Below, piece after piece: positions 33,789-42,566 of a DNA stretch of 64,000 bases; the stretch's first letter is position 1; each line of letters begins with the position of its first letter. A model generated the notes under the pieces. That model worked only from the letters and a program-made list of their open reading frames with translations. It was not told the DNA's origin and made no database searches. The position numbers were made by a program, and so were the translations under genes. The stretch is from Flavobacterium tructae (lineage in GTDB: Bacteria > Bacteroidota > Bacteroidia > Flavobacteriales > Flavobacteriaceae): positions 62,001 through 126,000 of the forward strand of contig NZ_MUHH01000004.1 of assembly GCF_002217475.1 (NCBI RefSeq). The letters run 5' to 3'.

Positions 33789-36209
33789 ATGGCAACAACT
33801 GATAATAATAAGGAGACAATTTACATTCCGTTAGAAGATGTAAACAGCGAGCACTGTGCATTAATCGTAGAGAAAGGATTGGCAGAGGTTAAAGGAATTG
33901 AAACTCACAAAGTGGAAGTGAACAACCGCAGAGCCGCTATAACGGTTAAAGGTAATGAAACTGTTGGTAACGCTGTGAAGGCTATTAAAAACCTCGGCTA
34001 TGGTGTACCAACCGTAAAAAATACATTCCCGGTTCTGGGAATGACCTGCGCCTCTTGTGCCAGCAGTGCAGAAAGTATTGTAACCTATGAATTGGGCGTA
34101 GTAGATGCTTCAGTAAACTTTGCAACAGGTAATCTTACTGTTGAATATCTTCCCAACCTTACAGATGCTTCTAAATTGCAAAAAGCAGTTCAGGGCGTTG
34201 GCTACGACTTGCTTATTTTAGAGGAAGCGAAACAGCAGGAGTCTTTGGAGACTATTCATGCAGAAAATTTCAAAAAATTAAAAAACAAAACTATTTGGGC
34301 TGTGCTATTGTCATTGCCAGTAGTGGTGATAGGGATGTTCTTTATGAATATTCCTTATGCCAATGAGATCATGTGGCTTTTTTCAACACCGGTAATTCTT
34401 TGGTTAGGGAAAGACTTCTTTGTAAATGCATGGAAGCAGGCCAAACATCGCTCGGCCAATATGGATACGCTGGTAGCTCTGAGCACTGGAATTGCTTACT
34501 TGTTTAGTGTTTTTAATATGTTATTCATAGATTTCTGGCACCAGCGCGGATTGCACGCACACGTTTACTTTGAAGCGGCGGCAGTAGTTATTGCGTTTAT
34601 TTTGCTAGGGAAATTATTAGAAGAGAAAGCAAAAGGAAATACGTCATCGGCTATTAAAAAACTAATGGGACTTCAGCCTAAAACCGTGATCGTTATTCAA
34701 CCCGACGGGACAGAAAAACAAGTAGCTATTGAGGAAGTAAATGCAGGAGCTGTTATTTTGGTAAAGCCGGGTGAAAAAATTGCGGTAGACGGTATGGTGA
34801 TCTCAGGTCATTCTTATTTAGACGAAAGTATGTTAAGCGGTGAACCGGTTCCGGTCCTGAAAAAAGAAGATGAAAAAGTGTTTGCCGGAACCATTAATCA
34901 AAAAGGGAGCTTTCAATTTAAAGCCGTTAAAGTAGGTAAAGAAACCATGTTGGCCCAGATTATTAAGATGGTCCAGGATGCTCAGGGAAGTAAAGCTCCG
35001 GTGCAGAAATTGGTCGATAAAATTGCAGGGATATTTGTTCCGATTGTAATGGGTATTGCACTTCTTACTTTTATGGCCTGGATGTTTTTGGGTGGAGACA
35101 ACGCTGTAGTGCAAGGGTTGATGGCAGCGGTTACCGTATTGGTTATTGCTTGTCCTTGTGCTTTAGGTCTGGCCACACCAACTGCGATTATGGTAGGTGT
35201 AGGTAAAGGTGCCGAAAACGGAATATTAATCAAAGATGCCGAGAGTTTAGAATTGGCCAGAAAAGTAACGGCTATTGTACTCGATAAAACGGGAACGATT
35301 ACCGAAGGAAGACCACAAGTAACCGGTATAAAGTGGCTAAAAGACGTGGATACTACTAAAGATATTCTGCTAAGTATTGAAAAACAATCAGAACACCCGT
35401 TAGCAGAAGCGGTAGTGAAAAGTCTGGAAGGAGTGTCAGGTCTGGTTTTATCCAATTTTGACAGTATTACCGGTAAAGGTGCGAAAGCGGTTTATGCCGA
35501 TGAAACGTATTATGTGGGCAACAAAAAATTGCTGGCAGAAAATAGCATTGTCATCGCAGAATCACTATTGATTCAGGCAGAAGAATGGGGGAAGGAGTCT
35601 AAGACTGTGATTTGGTTTACCAATAGCAAGCAGGCGCTTTCGGTTATTGCGATATCAGACAAAATCAAAGAAACCTCTGTTCAGGCGATCAAAGAATTGC
35701 AGGAGATGAATATTGAATTGTACATGCTCACAGGAGATAATGAAGCGACAGCAAAAGCGATTGCCGCACAAACGGGAATTAAACATTATAAAGCAGAAGT
35801 TTTGCCGCAGCACAAAGCTGATTTTATAAAAGAATTACAGCAGCAAGGTAAAACAGTGGCAATGGTAGGTGATGGTATCAACGACAGTACAGCTCTGGCA
35901 ACCGCCGATGTCAGTATCGCGATGGGCAAGGGAAGTGATATTGCAATGGATGTAGCAAAAATGACGATTATCTCCTCTGATCTGACCAAAATACCTCAGG
36001 CGATTCGTCTGTCTAAACAAACGGTTGCGACAATCAAACAGAACTTGTTTTGGGCGTTTATTTACAACTTAATCGGTATTCCGCTCGCTGCAGGGGTGCT
36101 TTATCCGATAAACGGATTTTTACTAAACCCTATGATTGCAGGAGCTGCCATGGCTTTGAGCAGCGTGAGCGTAGTGAGCAACAGCTTGCGTTTGAAATGG
36201 AAAAAATAA
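33789..36209 (+). CDS. copA: Copper-exporting P1B-type ATPase
   Basis: 806 residues. Two N-terminal HMA domains: the first (about 10-75) is degenerate, with SEHC in place of GMTCxxC, and the second has GMTCASC at 84-90. Transmembrane CPC motif at 455-457 (VIACPCALGLATPT). Phosphorylation site DKTGT with Asp 499, the SEHPLAE nucleotide-domain motif, TGDNEATA and the hinge MVGDGINDSTALA. The C-terminal pair of helices includes YNLIGIPLAAG and MALSSVSVVSNSLRL, as in Cu(I) pumps. It exports Cu(I) from the cytoplasm to the periplasm. It follows the CxxC-AraC regulator and precedes a CopZ-like gene; the periplasmic-to-outside step is covered by the RND operon on the other strand. Confidence 0.95.
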   Translation: MATTDNNKETIYIPLEDVNSEHCALIVEKGLAEVKGIETHKVEVNNRRAAITVKGNETVGNAVKAIKNLGYGVPTVKNTFPVLGMTCASCASSAESIVTYELGVVDASVNFATGNLTVEYLPNLTDASKLQKAVQGVGYDLLILEEAKQQESLETIHAENFKKLKNKTIWAVLLSLPVVVIGMFFMNIPYANEIMWLFSTPVILWLGKDFFVNAWKQAKHRSANMDTLVALSTGIAYLFSVFNMLFIDFWHQRGLHAHVYFEAAAVVIAFILLGKLLEEKAKGNTSSAIKKLMGLQPKTVIVIQPDGTEKQVAIEEVNAGAVILVKPGEKIAVDGMVISGHSYLDESMLSGEPVPVLKKEDEKVFAGTINQKGSFQFKAVKVGKETMLAQIIKMVQDAQGSKAPVQKLVDKIAGIFVPIVMGIALLTFMAWMFLGGDNAVVQGLMAAVTVLVIACPCALGLATPTAIMVGVGKGAENGILIKDAESLELARKVTAIVLDKTGTITEGRPQVTGIKWLKDVDTTKDILLSIEKQSEHPLAEAVVKSLEGVSGLVLSNFDSITGKGAKAVYADETYYVGNKKLLAENSIVIAESLLIQAEEWGKESKTVIWFTNSKQALSVIAISDKIKETSVQAIKELQEMNIELYMLTGDNEATAKAIAAQTGIKHYKAEVLPQHKADFIKELQQQGKTVAMVGDGINDSTALATADVSIAMGKGSDIAMDVAKMTIISSDLTKIPQAIRLSKQTVATIKQNLFWAFIYNLIGIPLAAGVLYPINGFLLNPMIAGAAMALSSVSVVSNSLRLKWKK

Positions 36210-36228
36210 ACTCTTGATGCGTTTGTCA

Positions 36229-36266
36229 AACGGCGGTTCCAAAAAATTTGGGCCGTCGTTTTTTTT
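36229..36266 (+). terminator. Intrinsic terminator of copA
   Basis: AACGGCGG (36229-36236) pairs with CCGTCGTT (36253-36260), followed by six T residues. Confidence 0.85.
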
Positions 36267-36464
36267 ATTTTCGCCATTTGGTCGAAATCATTTTAATCTC
36301 TGGAAACATAGCCTTTGTATACATAAAAAAGGCGTTACACAAATGAATTCAGGTTTCTGGTTAATTACTATGGCGTTCCCCTCCGGGTCGGGCTGTCCGC
36401 TAAATCTTTTGCGATAGCCATTTTTTGTCTGACATAGAAATAACGGGAATCACAAAAGGATACC

Positions 36465-36948
36465 GCTTTCATCCCTAACGCAATCTACTATAAAGAGAAT
36501 ATTTAAAAAAAAGAGCCTTCTTATCTATAATTTATAGAGTAGCATGAGGAGTATTGTTTTGAGAGAGTAAAAGCATCAGCAAGGTGCTTTCATCCCTAAC
36601 GCAGTCTGTGATAAAGAGAATATTTAAAAAAAGAGCTTTCTTAGCTATAATTTATAGAGTAGTATGAGGAGTATTGTTTTGAGAGAGCAAAAGCATCAGC
36701 ATGGTGCTTTCATCCCTAACGCAGTCTGTAATAAAGAGAATATTTAAAGAAAGAAACCTTCTTATCTATCATTAATAGAGTATTATGAGGAGTATTGCTC
36801 TGAAAGAGCAAAAGCATCAGCAAGGTGCTTTCATCCCTAACGCAGTCTGTGATAAAGAGAATATCTAAAGAAAGGAACCTTCTTATCTATAATTTATTAG
36901 AGTAGTATGAGGAATATGGCTCTGAAAGAGCAAAAGCATCAGCATGGT
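36465..36948. repeat. Four tandem copies of a 121-bp non-coding repeat
   Basis: Units start with GCTTTCATCCCTAACGC at 36465, 36586, 36706 and 36827. Each contains ATAAAGAGAATATYTAAA, then CTTCTTATCTATAAT-like and GAGGAGTATTG-like segments, and ends in a CTCTGAAAGAGCAAAAGCATC-type palindrome region (best preserved in copies 3 and 4). After copy 4 a GCGAAGCACTATG and a GCCCTGAAAGGGC element follow, relatives of the palindromes at 49.8 and 51.3 kb. The remaining sequence of the gap 36210-37243 holds no supported gene. Confidence 0.93.
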
Positions 36949-37243
36949 GCGAAGCACTATGCCTTAAATTAAAGTAAACATTGCCCTGAAAGGGCAATAG
37001 CAATTTCCACGCCTGTAAATAAAAAAATCTGTTCTGATCCGTGTTTTCGCCTGGTGAATCGGTTTAATCCTCGTGCTTTTTTTTATACCTGCCAACTGGC
37101 AATTTGAATGAATTAATGGATGAAGTAAAACAAGATGCCGCAATCAGTAAATTTCATAAATATAACACAGAATAGTGTATAATGATTGTGGTTTAATTGA
37201 CGGAAATTTGTAGTATAAAATAACAATTAAAAACATCAATATA

Positions 37244-37465
37244 ATGGAAAAGAAAGATTTTCAATTTAAAACAAACCTGAATTGCGGTGGATGTGTTTCT
37301 AAAGTACAAGCAGATCTGGACAATGCAGCAGGAATATGTGAATGGAACGTAGACACTACTAATGCAGATAAAATACTTACCGTTCAATCTAATGGTGCTA
37401 CTGCCGAAGAGATCATTGCTATTGTTAAAGCGAAAGGTTTTAAAGCAGAACCTTTGGAAATTTAA
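37244..37465 (+). CDS. CopZ-like heavy-metal-associated domain protein
   Basis: 73 residues, one HMA domain: FQFKTNLNCGGCVSKVQADL with C14-GG-C17, then EWNVDTTNADKILTVQ and IIAIVKAKGFKAEPLE. It is the soluble metallochaperone type that hands Cu(I) to CopA. It lies about 1 kb after copA, separated by a terminator and the 121-bp repeat array, so it has its own transcription unit with a terminator at 37533-37566. The metal is inferred from context. Confidence 0.88.
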   Translation: MEKKDFQFKTNLNCGGCVSKVQADLDNAAGICEWNVDTTNADKILTVQSNGATAEEIIAIVKAKGFKAEPLEI

Positions 37466-37532
37466 TCCTTTAAGACTTCTGTTGGATTACAGATTTTAAA
37501 CAAAAGTTAATGCTTATCGTTACCGAACTGAA

Positions 37533-37566
37533 AATAAGCCCGATGTTTTATCGGGCTTATTTTTTT
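37533..37566 (+). terminator. Intrinsic terminator
   Basis: AATAAGCCCGAT (37533-37544) pairs with ATCGGGCTTATT (37550-37561), followed by T residues. The 312 bp up to 37878 are AT-rich with no gene and end in a second hairpin (next entry). Confidence 0.9.
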
Positions 37567-37805
37567 AGAAGTAATACTTTAAGTAAATGGTGGTAATGAT
37601 TATCGTATAGATGGTTGATTACTAGTAAAAACAGAATGATTTTGAATTAAATTGATCATTAAAATAAAGTATTTTAAAAACTTGTTTTTTATTAATTTAT
37701 GTTATGTGTTAATTGAATAGATATTAATTTTTAATATTAGATTTTAGAAAGTGCTATTTTTTAGTTTTAAGAAAAATAGTAAAGTAATTTTTAGCTTGAA
37801 AAAGT

Positions 37806-37838
37806 AAGGGCCGTCCGGAGATAATTCGGACAGCCCTT
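37806..37838 (-). terminator. Terminator-like hairpin after the metal-efflux operon
   Basis: AAGGGC and GTCCG pair with CGGAC and GCCCTT around one C-A mismatch. It lies downstream of the - strand gene ending at 37879; the U-tract on that strand is short (ACTTTTTC), so efficiency is uncertain. Confidence 0.6.
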
Positions 37839-37878
37839 TTGGTATTTTTACTCGAAAAGTGAATCTGTTTTTCAGGTT

Positions 37879-38313
37879 TTATTTTTTCAATTCTTTGTTG
37901 GCCTGAATGAAATTATGATAATTCTCTTCCGATTCAAAGTAAGCCACATTTCCCTGTTTGTTCAACGAAACGATATATGCCGAAGCTTTGTCAACTTTTG
38001 CTCCGGTATGTGGGTCTGTTGCTTTTCGAACGTTTTCATCGTTTGGAATTCGTTCTACGCACATGTTGCAGCAGCCATAATACATTTTTCCGTCGAACGG
38101 AACTTCAATTTGTTTTTTACCCATATGCAGATCATTTACCATACAAACTTCATCATTGGATACAGGAGTTCCTTTTGATGCAGTATTATTATCTTTTACA
38201 GTTAGTTCCTTTTGGTCTGATACCTGATTCTGTGGTTTGTTTTCCTGATCTTTACACGAGATCATTACTACAGCCATTGCGGCAATAAGGAAATAGCGGC
38301 CAATTGTTTTCAT
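37879..38313 (-). CDS. Cys-rich lipoprotein, MlpB/TRASH-like metal-binding
   Basis: 144 residues. The lipobox is AVVMISC with Cys 20. After a polar linker comes a metal-site block: NDEVCMVNDLHMGKKQIEV with Cys 57, Met 58 and Met 64, then KMYYGCCNMCVERIP with Cys 81, 82 and 85. This TRASH/YHS-like arrangement is found in lipoproteins encoded with copper efflux genes in Bacteroidota. It is the last gene of a - strand operon, starting 4 bp after the efflux adaptor gene. It may bind periplasmic copper and pass it to the efflux complex; that role is inferred. Confidence 0.78.
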   Translation of the reverse strand: MKTIGRYFLIAAMAVVMISCKDQENKPQNQVSDQKELTVKDNNTASKGTPVSNDEVCMVNDLHMGKKQIEVPFDGKMYYGCCNMCVERIPNDENVRKATDPHTGAKVDKASAYIVSLNKQGNVAYFESEENYHNFIQANKELKK

Positions 38314-38317
38314 TGTT

Positions 38318-39406
38318 TTATTTTTTAATTTTTGTTCCTTCTGTTATTTCTTCAGTGGCTTTCATTAAAATGTTATCGGCTTCCTTTAGCGCACCAAACA
38401 CTTCAATCTGATCCATCAGCGCACGTCCTTTCGCAACGGGAATGTTTTTGGTTTTCCCTGCAATCACCTGAATAATATACATTCCCATATTACTTTCTAC
38501 CAAGGCTGTTTTAGGTATAAAGAATGTAGCTTCATTGGCTTGTAACGAAAGCATCGCTTCCACCACCATCAAAGGTTTCAGTTCGGGATGTATTTTCATA
38601 ATATCGGCTTCTATGCGTTCTGAGCGTAATTTGAAATCTAGTACTCCCGATTTACGTGAAATTTTAGCCCTATACTTTTTCTGCGGAAGCGAGCTTACCT
38701 TAAAATGTATCGAATCGCCTAAGTTTAAATAAGGAGTATTCGCCTCCGGAATAGAAAGTGAAACACGCAGTTTTTTATTGTCCTGTAGCACCAGTAAAGG
38801 TTTGTCTGAACCTTTGCCCATTGGACCGACATAAGAACCGGGATCTACATTTCTTTCGGCAACAATTCCGTTAAAAGGTGCCCGGATGATTAGATAATCA
38901 TTCATGGCCTGTATTTCCTGATAAGCAGATTTTGCAGCTTCTAGTTGTGACTGGTCGGATAGTTTTCTGGCGGTAATCTGGTCTAACGCATCTTTTGCAA
39001 TAGCGCCTTTAGTTTCATTGGCTTTAAACATTCGGTCATAATTCGATTTGGTAGCAATGTAAATGGCTTCCTGTGCTTTCCATTTGGATTTTGCCGCTGC
39101 CAGCTGCGCCTGAATCTCGGGTGCTTCCAAAACCATGATGATTTGTCCGACAGTTACCGGAGAACCTATGTCGACATACAGTTTTTTTACGTAGCTGTTT
39201 ACTTTGGCATAGATGGCCGTTTCTTTGTCGGAAACCAATTCTCCGGCAAGTTTCAGAGGAACCAGCGGATTGCTCTTTTTCAGAGAAACCGTTTTAAAAT
39301 TCTGCATCATCATCATGGGCATGGCTGCCGGTTTCATTTCTTTTTTGTTTTCTGAATTACAAGATGCAACTGCAATTCCGATAAGGATATAATAGATTAA
39401 TTTCAT
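38318..39406 (-). CDS. RND efflux periplasmic adaptor (membrane fusion protein)
   Basis: 362 residues. Signal sequence with a possible lipobox (GIAVASCNSENKK, Cys 16). A barrel-sandwich hybrid half is seen in KLYVDIGSPVTVGQIIMVLE, then an alpha-hairpin (about 110-170), the second half NDYLIIRAPFNGIVAERNVDPGSY-like segment (about 168-192), and the C-terminal beta-barrel and membrane-proximal domains. A Met-rich stretch near the N-terminus (KPAAMPMMMMQNF) could bind Cu(I) or Ag(I). It links the inner-membrane pump encoded upstream to the outer-membrane channel. Confidence 0.92.
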   Translation of the reverse strand: MKLIYYILIGIAVASCNSENKKEMKPAAMPMMMMQNFKTVSLKKSNPLVPLKLAGELVSDKETAIYAKVNSYVKKLYVDIGSPVTVGQIIMVLEAPEIQAQLAAAKSKWKAQEAIYIATKSNYDRMFKANETKGAIAKDALDQITARKLSDQSQLEAAKSAYQEIQAMNDYLIIRAPFNGIVAERNVDPGSYVGPMGKGSDKPLLVLQDNKKLRVSLSIPEANTPYLNLGDSIHFKVSSLPQKKYRAKISRKSGVLDFKLRSERIEADIMKIHPELKPLMVVEAMLSLQANEATFFIPKTALVESNMGMYIIQVIAGKTKNIPVAKGRALMDQIEVFGALKEADNILMKATEEITEGTKIKK

Positions 39407-39409
39407 GGT

Positions 39410-42400
39410 TTATTTTTCTAACGTTATAAAATGAATACTGTTTTCGTCTTCAGGATCTAAGGATGGTGATTGGGTAGTGGTTTTGTTTTGTATCCACACA
39501 AATACCAGAGGCAACAGGATCAATACACTAAATGAAGATGCAATTAGCCCACCAATTACAGCTCTTCCTAGTGGAGCCACCTGATCACCGCCTTCTCCGT
39601 GTCCGATAGCCATTGGAAGCATACCCGCAATCATAGCCAGTGTGGTCATAATGATAGGACGAATACGTAAAGCTGCTGCCTGAATAGCCGAACTAAGGGC
39701 ATCACCATTTTCTAAACGGAGCGACTCAGCATTACTAATCAGCAAAACAGCATTCGCAATAGAAACTCCGACAGACATAATAATTCCCATATACGACTGT
39801 AAATTCAGGGTAGAACCCGTTAGTTTCATTAAAATCAATGAACCCAGAATTACAAAAGGAACAGTGGTCAGAATCACTAAGGACACTTTAAACGATTGGA
39901 AATTTGCCGTCAGCATTAAGAAAATAACAATAACAGCAATCAGTAAACCAGTTGCCAGACTATTCATGGTTTCCTCTAGCACCGGAACCATTCCGAATAC
40001 CTGAATATTGACTCCTTTAGGCAATTCACCAAGCGAATCGATAGCAGCCTGTACGTCTTTCTGTGCTCTTCCTAAATCGGTATTATGAATGTTTGCCGTT
40101 ACCGGTGTGTAACCCATGGTTCCCAGATTGTAGCTTTCACCCAATACTTTTGTGGGAGTAATTGTTGCCACATCCCCCAGAACAGGTCGGTCTGAGTTTT
40201 TTCCTAACGGGACATTCATCAACTCATCTTTGCTGTTTAAAATGTTTTGCGGAGTTTGGACTTGTACATCGTAGGCAATTCCCATCATTCCGCCAACCCA
40301 CATGTTTTTACTGGTGTAGCGTGAAGAGGCAGTAATAGGAACCAAAGAGCGAGCGATATCCTGTGCGTCGATACCCAGTTGAGCCGCTCTTATTCGGTCG
40401 ATATTGATTTCGTATGCCGGATAGTTTAAGGATTGCGGAATTTGCTGATCTCTTAGATAGTCAATTTCTTTTAGCTTGGCCAAAAGCTTATTGGCATACA
40501 TCACGTTCATTTTTTTCATCATTCCCGAAAAGCGAACCTCAATCGGAGTATTGGTTCCCTGGCTCAGAATCTTCTCCGTAAGTTCGATAGGCTCAAAAGA
40601 GAAATGCAGTTCAGGCATCTTTTCCTTCATGTGCTTGCGGATGATCTCTTTCAGCTCATTGGTATTTCCGTCAAAATCTTTCAAGGCAATCTGCATTAAT
40701 GCTTCATGCGGACCTGCATTGTACAAATAAATTGGACTCACTGCAAAAGAGGAGGGATGCTGACCAATAAATACCGACGATATGGCAATATGATCTTTAC
40801 CAATAATAGTTTCCAGTTCGCCTAAAACCTGTTTTATTTTGAGTTCTGTTTTTTCGATACGGGTACCTTCGGGCGCTTTAATACGTACTTGAAACTGACT
40901 TGAATTTACAGTAGGCAATACATCTTTACCAGTACTGTTGTACATTAAAAATGCTCCAACTGTAACCAAAATAAAACTGACAATTAAAATGGGCTTGCGT
41001 TTACTCATTATCGATTGTAAAAACAGCACGAAACGATTTTTGAATCCGTCGAATTTGTCTTCGGTATGCTCGTGGTTTTCTTTGTCTTTCATTAACCAGT
41101 TGGCCATTACGGGCACAAACGTTTGTGACAGCATAAAAGACAGTAACATAGAAAAACCAATTGCCAAAGCCAAGGGCATAAACAATGACCCGGGTATACC
41201 AGTCATCATGAAGGCAGGCGCAAAAACCGCAAGAATACACAACAAAATCAATAGTTTAGGAAATGCAATTTCACGACAGGCGTCTAGGATTGCTTTGGCT
41301 TTCGTTTTGCCCATGGCTAAATGCTGGTGGATATTTTCGATCGTAACGGTACTCTCGTCTACCAAAATTCCAATAGCCAATGCCAGTCCGGATAACGACA
41401 TGATGTTGATACTTTGTCCGAATAATTTAAGGAACAATACTCCCGAAATAATAGAGATCGGAATGGTAAGCACTACGATTAAAGCGGCTCTTCGGTCACG
41501 TAAAAATAAAAGCACCATTAATCCCGTTAACATCGCTCCTAGAACACCCTCTGTAATTAAACTTTTGACGGCATTGATTACATATACGGACTGATCGAAT
41601 TCGTATGAAATTGCAACATCATCCGGTAGATTATTCTGAATGGCAGGAATCGCTTTTTTAAGATTCTTTACCACATCCCAGGTAGAAGCATTACCCGATT
41701 TTGCAATGTTAATGTATACTGATCTCGTACCATTAATAAGGGCGTAACCGGTAGTAATATCGGCACCGTCTTTTATGGTAGCCACATCACGGATGTAGAC
41801 ATTATCGACCCCGTTTTTAAAAATTGGGATGTTTCCAAAATCGGCCACCTCTTTAATGGTATTGTTTGTAGGTGTCAGATAGTTGATATCATTGACATAA
41901 ATGTTACCTGAAGGCGATGTAATATTGTTTCGGCTAATCGATTCCACAATCTGCTCCGGCGTTAACTGATGGGTACGCAGTTTATTCGGATCGATGTTGA
42001 TTTCGATGGTTCTTGGACTTCCTCCAAATGGCGGAGCTGTCGTTAAACCCGGTATTTTAATAAGGAACGGACGTGCCGTAAAGTTGGCGATATCCTGTAG
42101 CTCATTGTTGGTTTTGGTTTTACTTTTAAAGACCAGCTGACCAACAGGCTGAGAGGACGCATCAAAACGAATGATAAACGGAGGCGGGGCTCCCGGAGGT
42201 AAAAACACCTGTGAACGATTCGAGAGTGCATTGATTTCGGCAATAGCTTGTCCCATGTCTGTACCTTCATAAAAATTAATTTTCATTAAGGTAAGCCCTT
42301 GGGTATTTTTGGTTTCGATGCTTTCGATACCGCTCGTAAACAGCATCATATTGACATACATTTTGGTAAAATAACCTTCCATTTGCTGAGGGGTATAACC

Positions 42401-42556
42401 ATTAAAGGAATGGGCAATGTATACCACAGGAAGATTCATATCAGGTAAGATGTCGACCTTTATTTCTTTTGAAGCTTTAATCCCGAAGAATAAAAGCCCC
42501 AGCACCATCACCATGATAGAGATGGGCTTGCGCAAGGCAAAACGTATTAAATTCAT
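39410..42556 (-). CDS. RND-family efflux pump inner-membrane permease
   Basis: 1048 residues with the AcrB/MexB-like layout: an N-terminal helix (ISIMVMVLGLLFFGIKAS), two large periplasmic loops (about 35-335 and 560-855), and two bundles of membrane helices, including GLALAIGILVDESTVTIENI and the second-half mate GIIMSVGVSIANAVLLISNA. The length and halves are complete. The classic CusA Met triad is not obvious to me, so a metal substrate rests on context: a Met-rich adaptor and Cys-rich lipoprotein in the same operon, with copA nearby. Drug efflux remains possible. Confidence 0.92.
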   Translation of the reverse strand: MNLIRFALRKPISIMVMVLGLLFFGIKASKEIKVDILPDMNLPVVYIAHSFNGYTPQQMEGYFTKMYVNMMLFTSGIESIETKNTQGLTLMKINFYEGTDMGQAIAEINALSNRSQVFLPPGAPPPFIIRFDASSQPVGQLVFKSKTKTNNELQDIANFTARPFLIKIPGLTTAPPFGGSPRTIEINIDPNKLRTHQLTPEQIVESISRNNITSPSGNIYVNDINYLTPTNNTIKEVADFGNIPIFKNGVDNVYIRDVATIKDGADITTGYALINGTRSVYINIAKSGNASTWDVVKNLKKAIPAIQNNLPDDVAISYEFDQSVYVINAVKSLITEGVLGAMLTGLMVLLFLRDRRAALIVVLTIPISIISGVLFLKLFGQSINIMSLSGLALAIGILVDESTVTIENIHQHLAMGKTKAKAILDACREIAFPKLLILLCILAVFAPAFMMTGIPGSLFMPLALAIGFSMLLSFMLSQTFVPVMANWLMKDKENHEHTEDKFDGFKNRFVLFLQSIMSKRKPILIVSFILVTVGAFLMYNSTGKDVLPTVNSSQFQVRIKAPEGTRIEKTELKIKQVLGELETIIGKDHIAISSVFIGQHPSSFAVSPIYLYNAGPHEALMQIALKDFDGNTNELKEIIRKHMKEKMPELHFSFEPIELTEKILSQGTNTPIEVRFSGMMKKMNVMYANKLLAKLKEIDYLRDQQIPQSLNYPAYEINIDRIRAAQLGIDAQDIARSLVPITASSRYTSKNMWVGGMMGIAYDVQVQTPQNILNSKDELMNVPLGKNSDRPVLGDVATITPTKVLGESYNLGTMGYTPVTANIHNTDLGRAQKDVQAAIDSLGELPKGVNIQVFGMVPVLEETMNSLATGLLIAVIVIFLMLTANFQSFKVSLVILTTVPFVILGSLILMKLTGSTLNLQSYMGIIMSVGVSIANAVLLISNAESLRLENGDALSSAIQAAALRIRPIIMTTLAMIAGMLPMAIGHGEGGDQVAPLGRAVIGGLIASSFSVLILLPLVFVWIQNKTTTQSPSLDPEDENSIHFITLEK

Positions 42557-42566
42557 AATTTCGGGT

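Noticed and set aside
36465..36948. Regularly spaced repeats as a CRISPR array
   Set aside because: The whole 121-bp unit is repeated without unique spacers, and no cas gene is near.
40938..41594. 218-codon + strand ORF inside the RND permease gene
   Set aside because: Antisense to a strongly conserved gene and without any domain.
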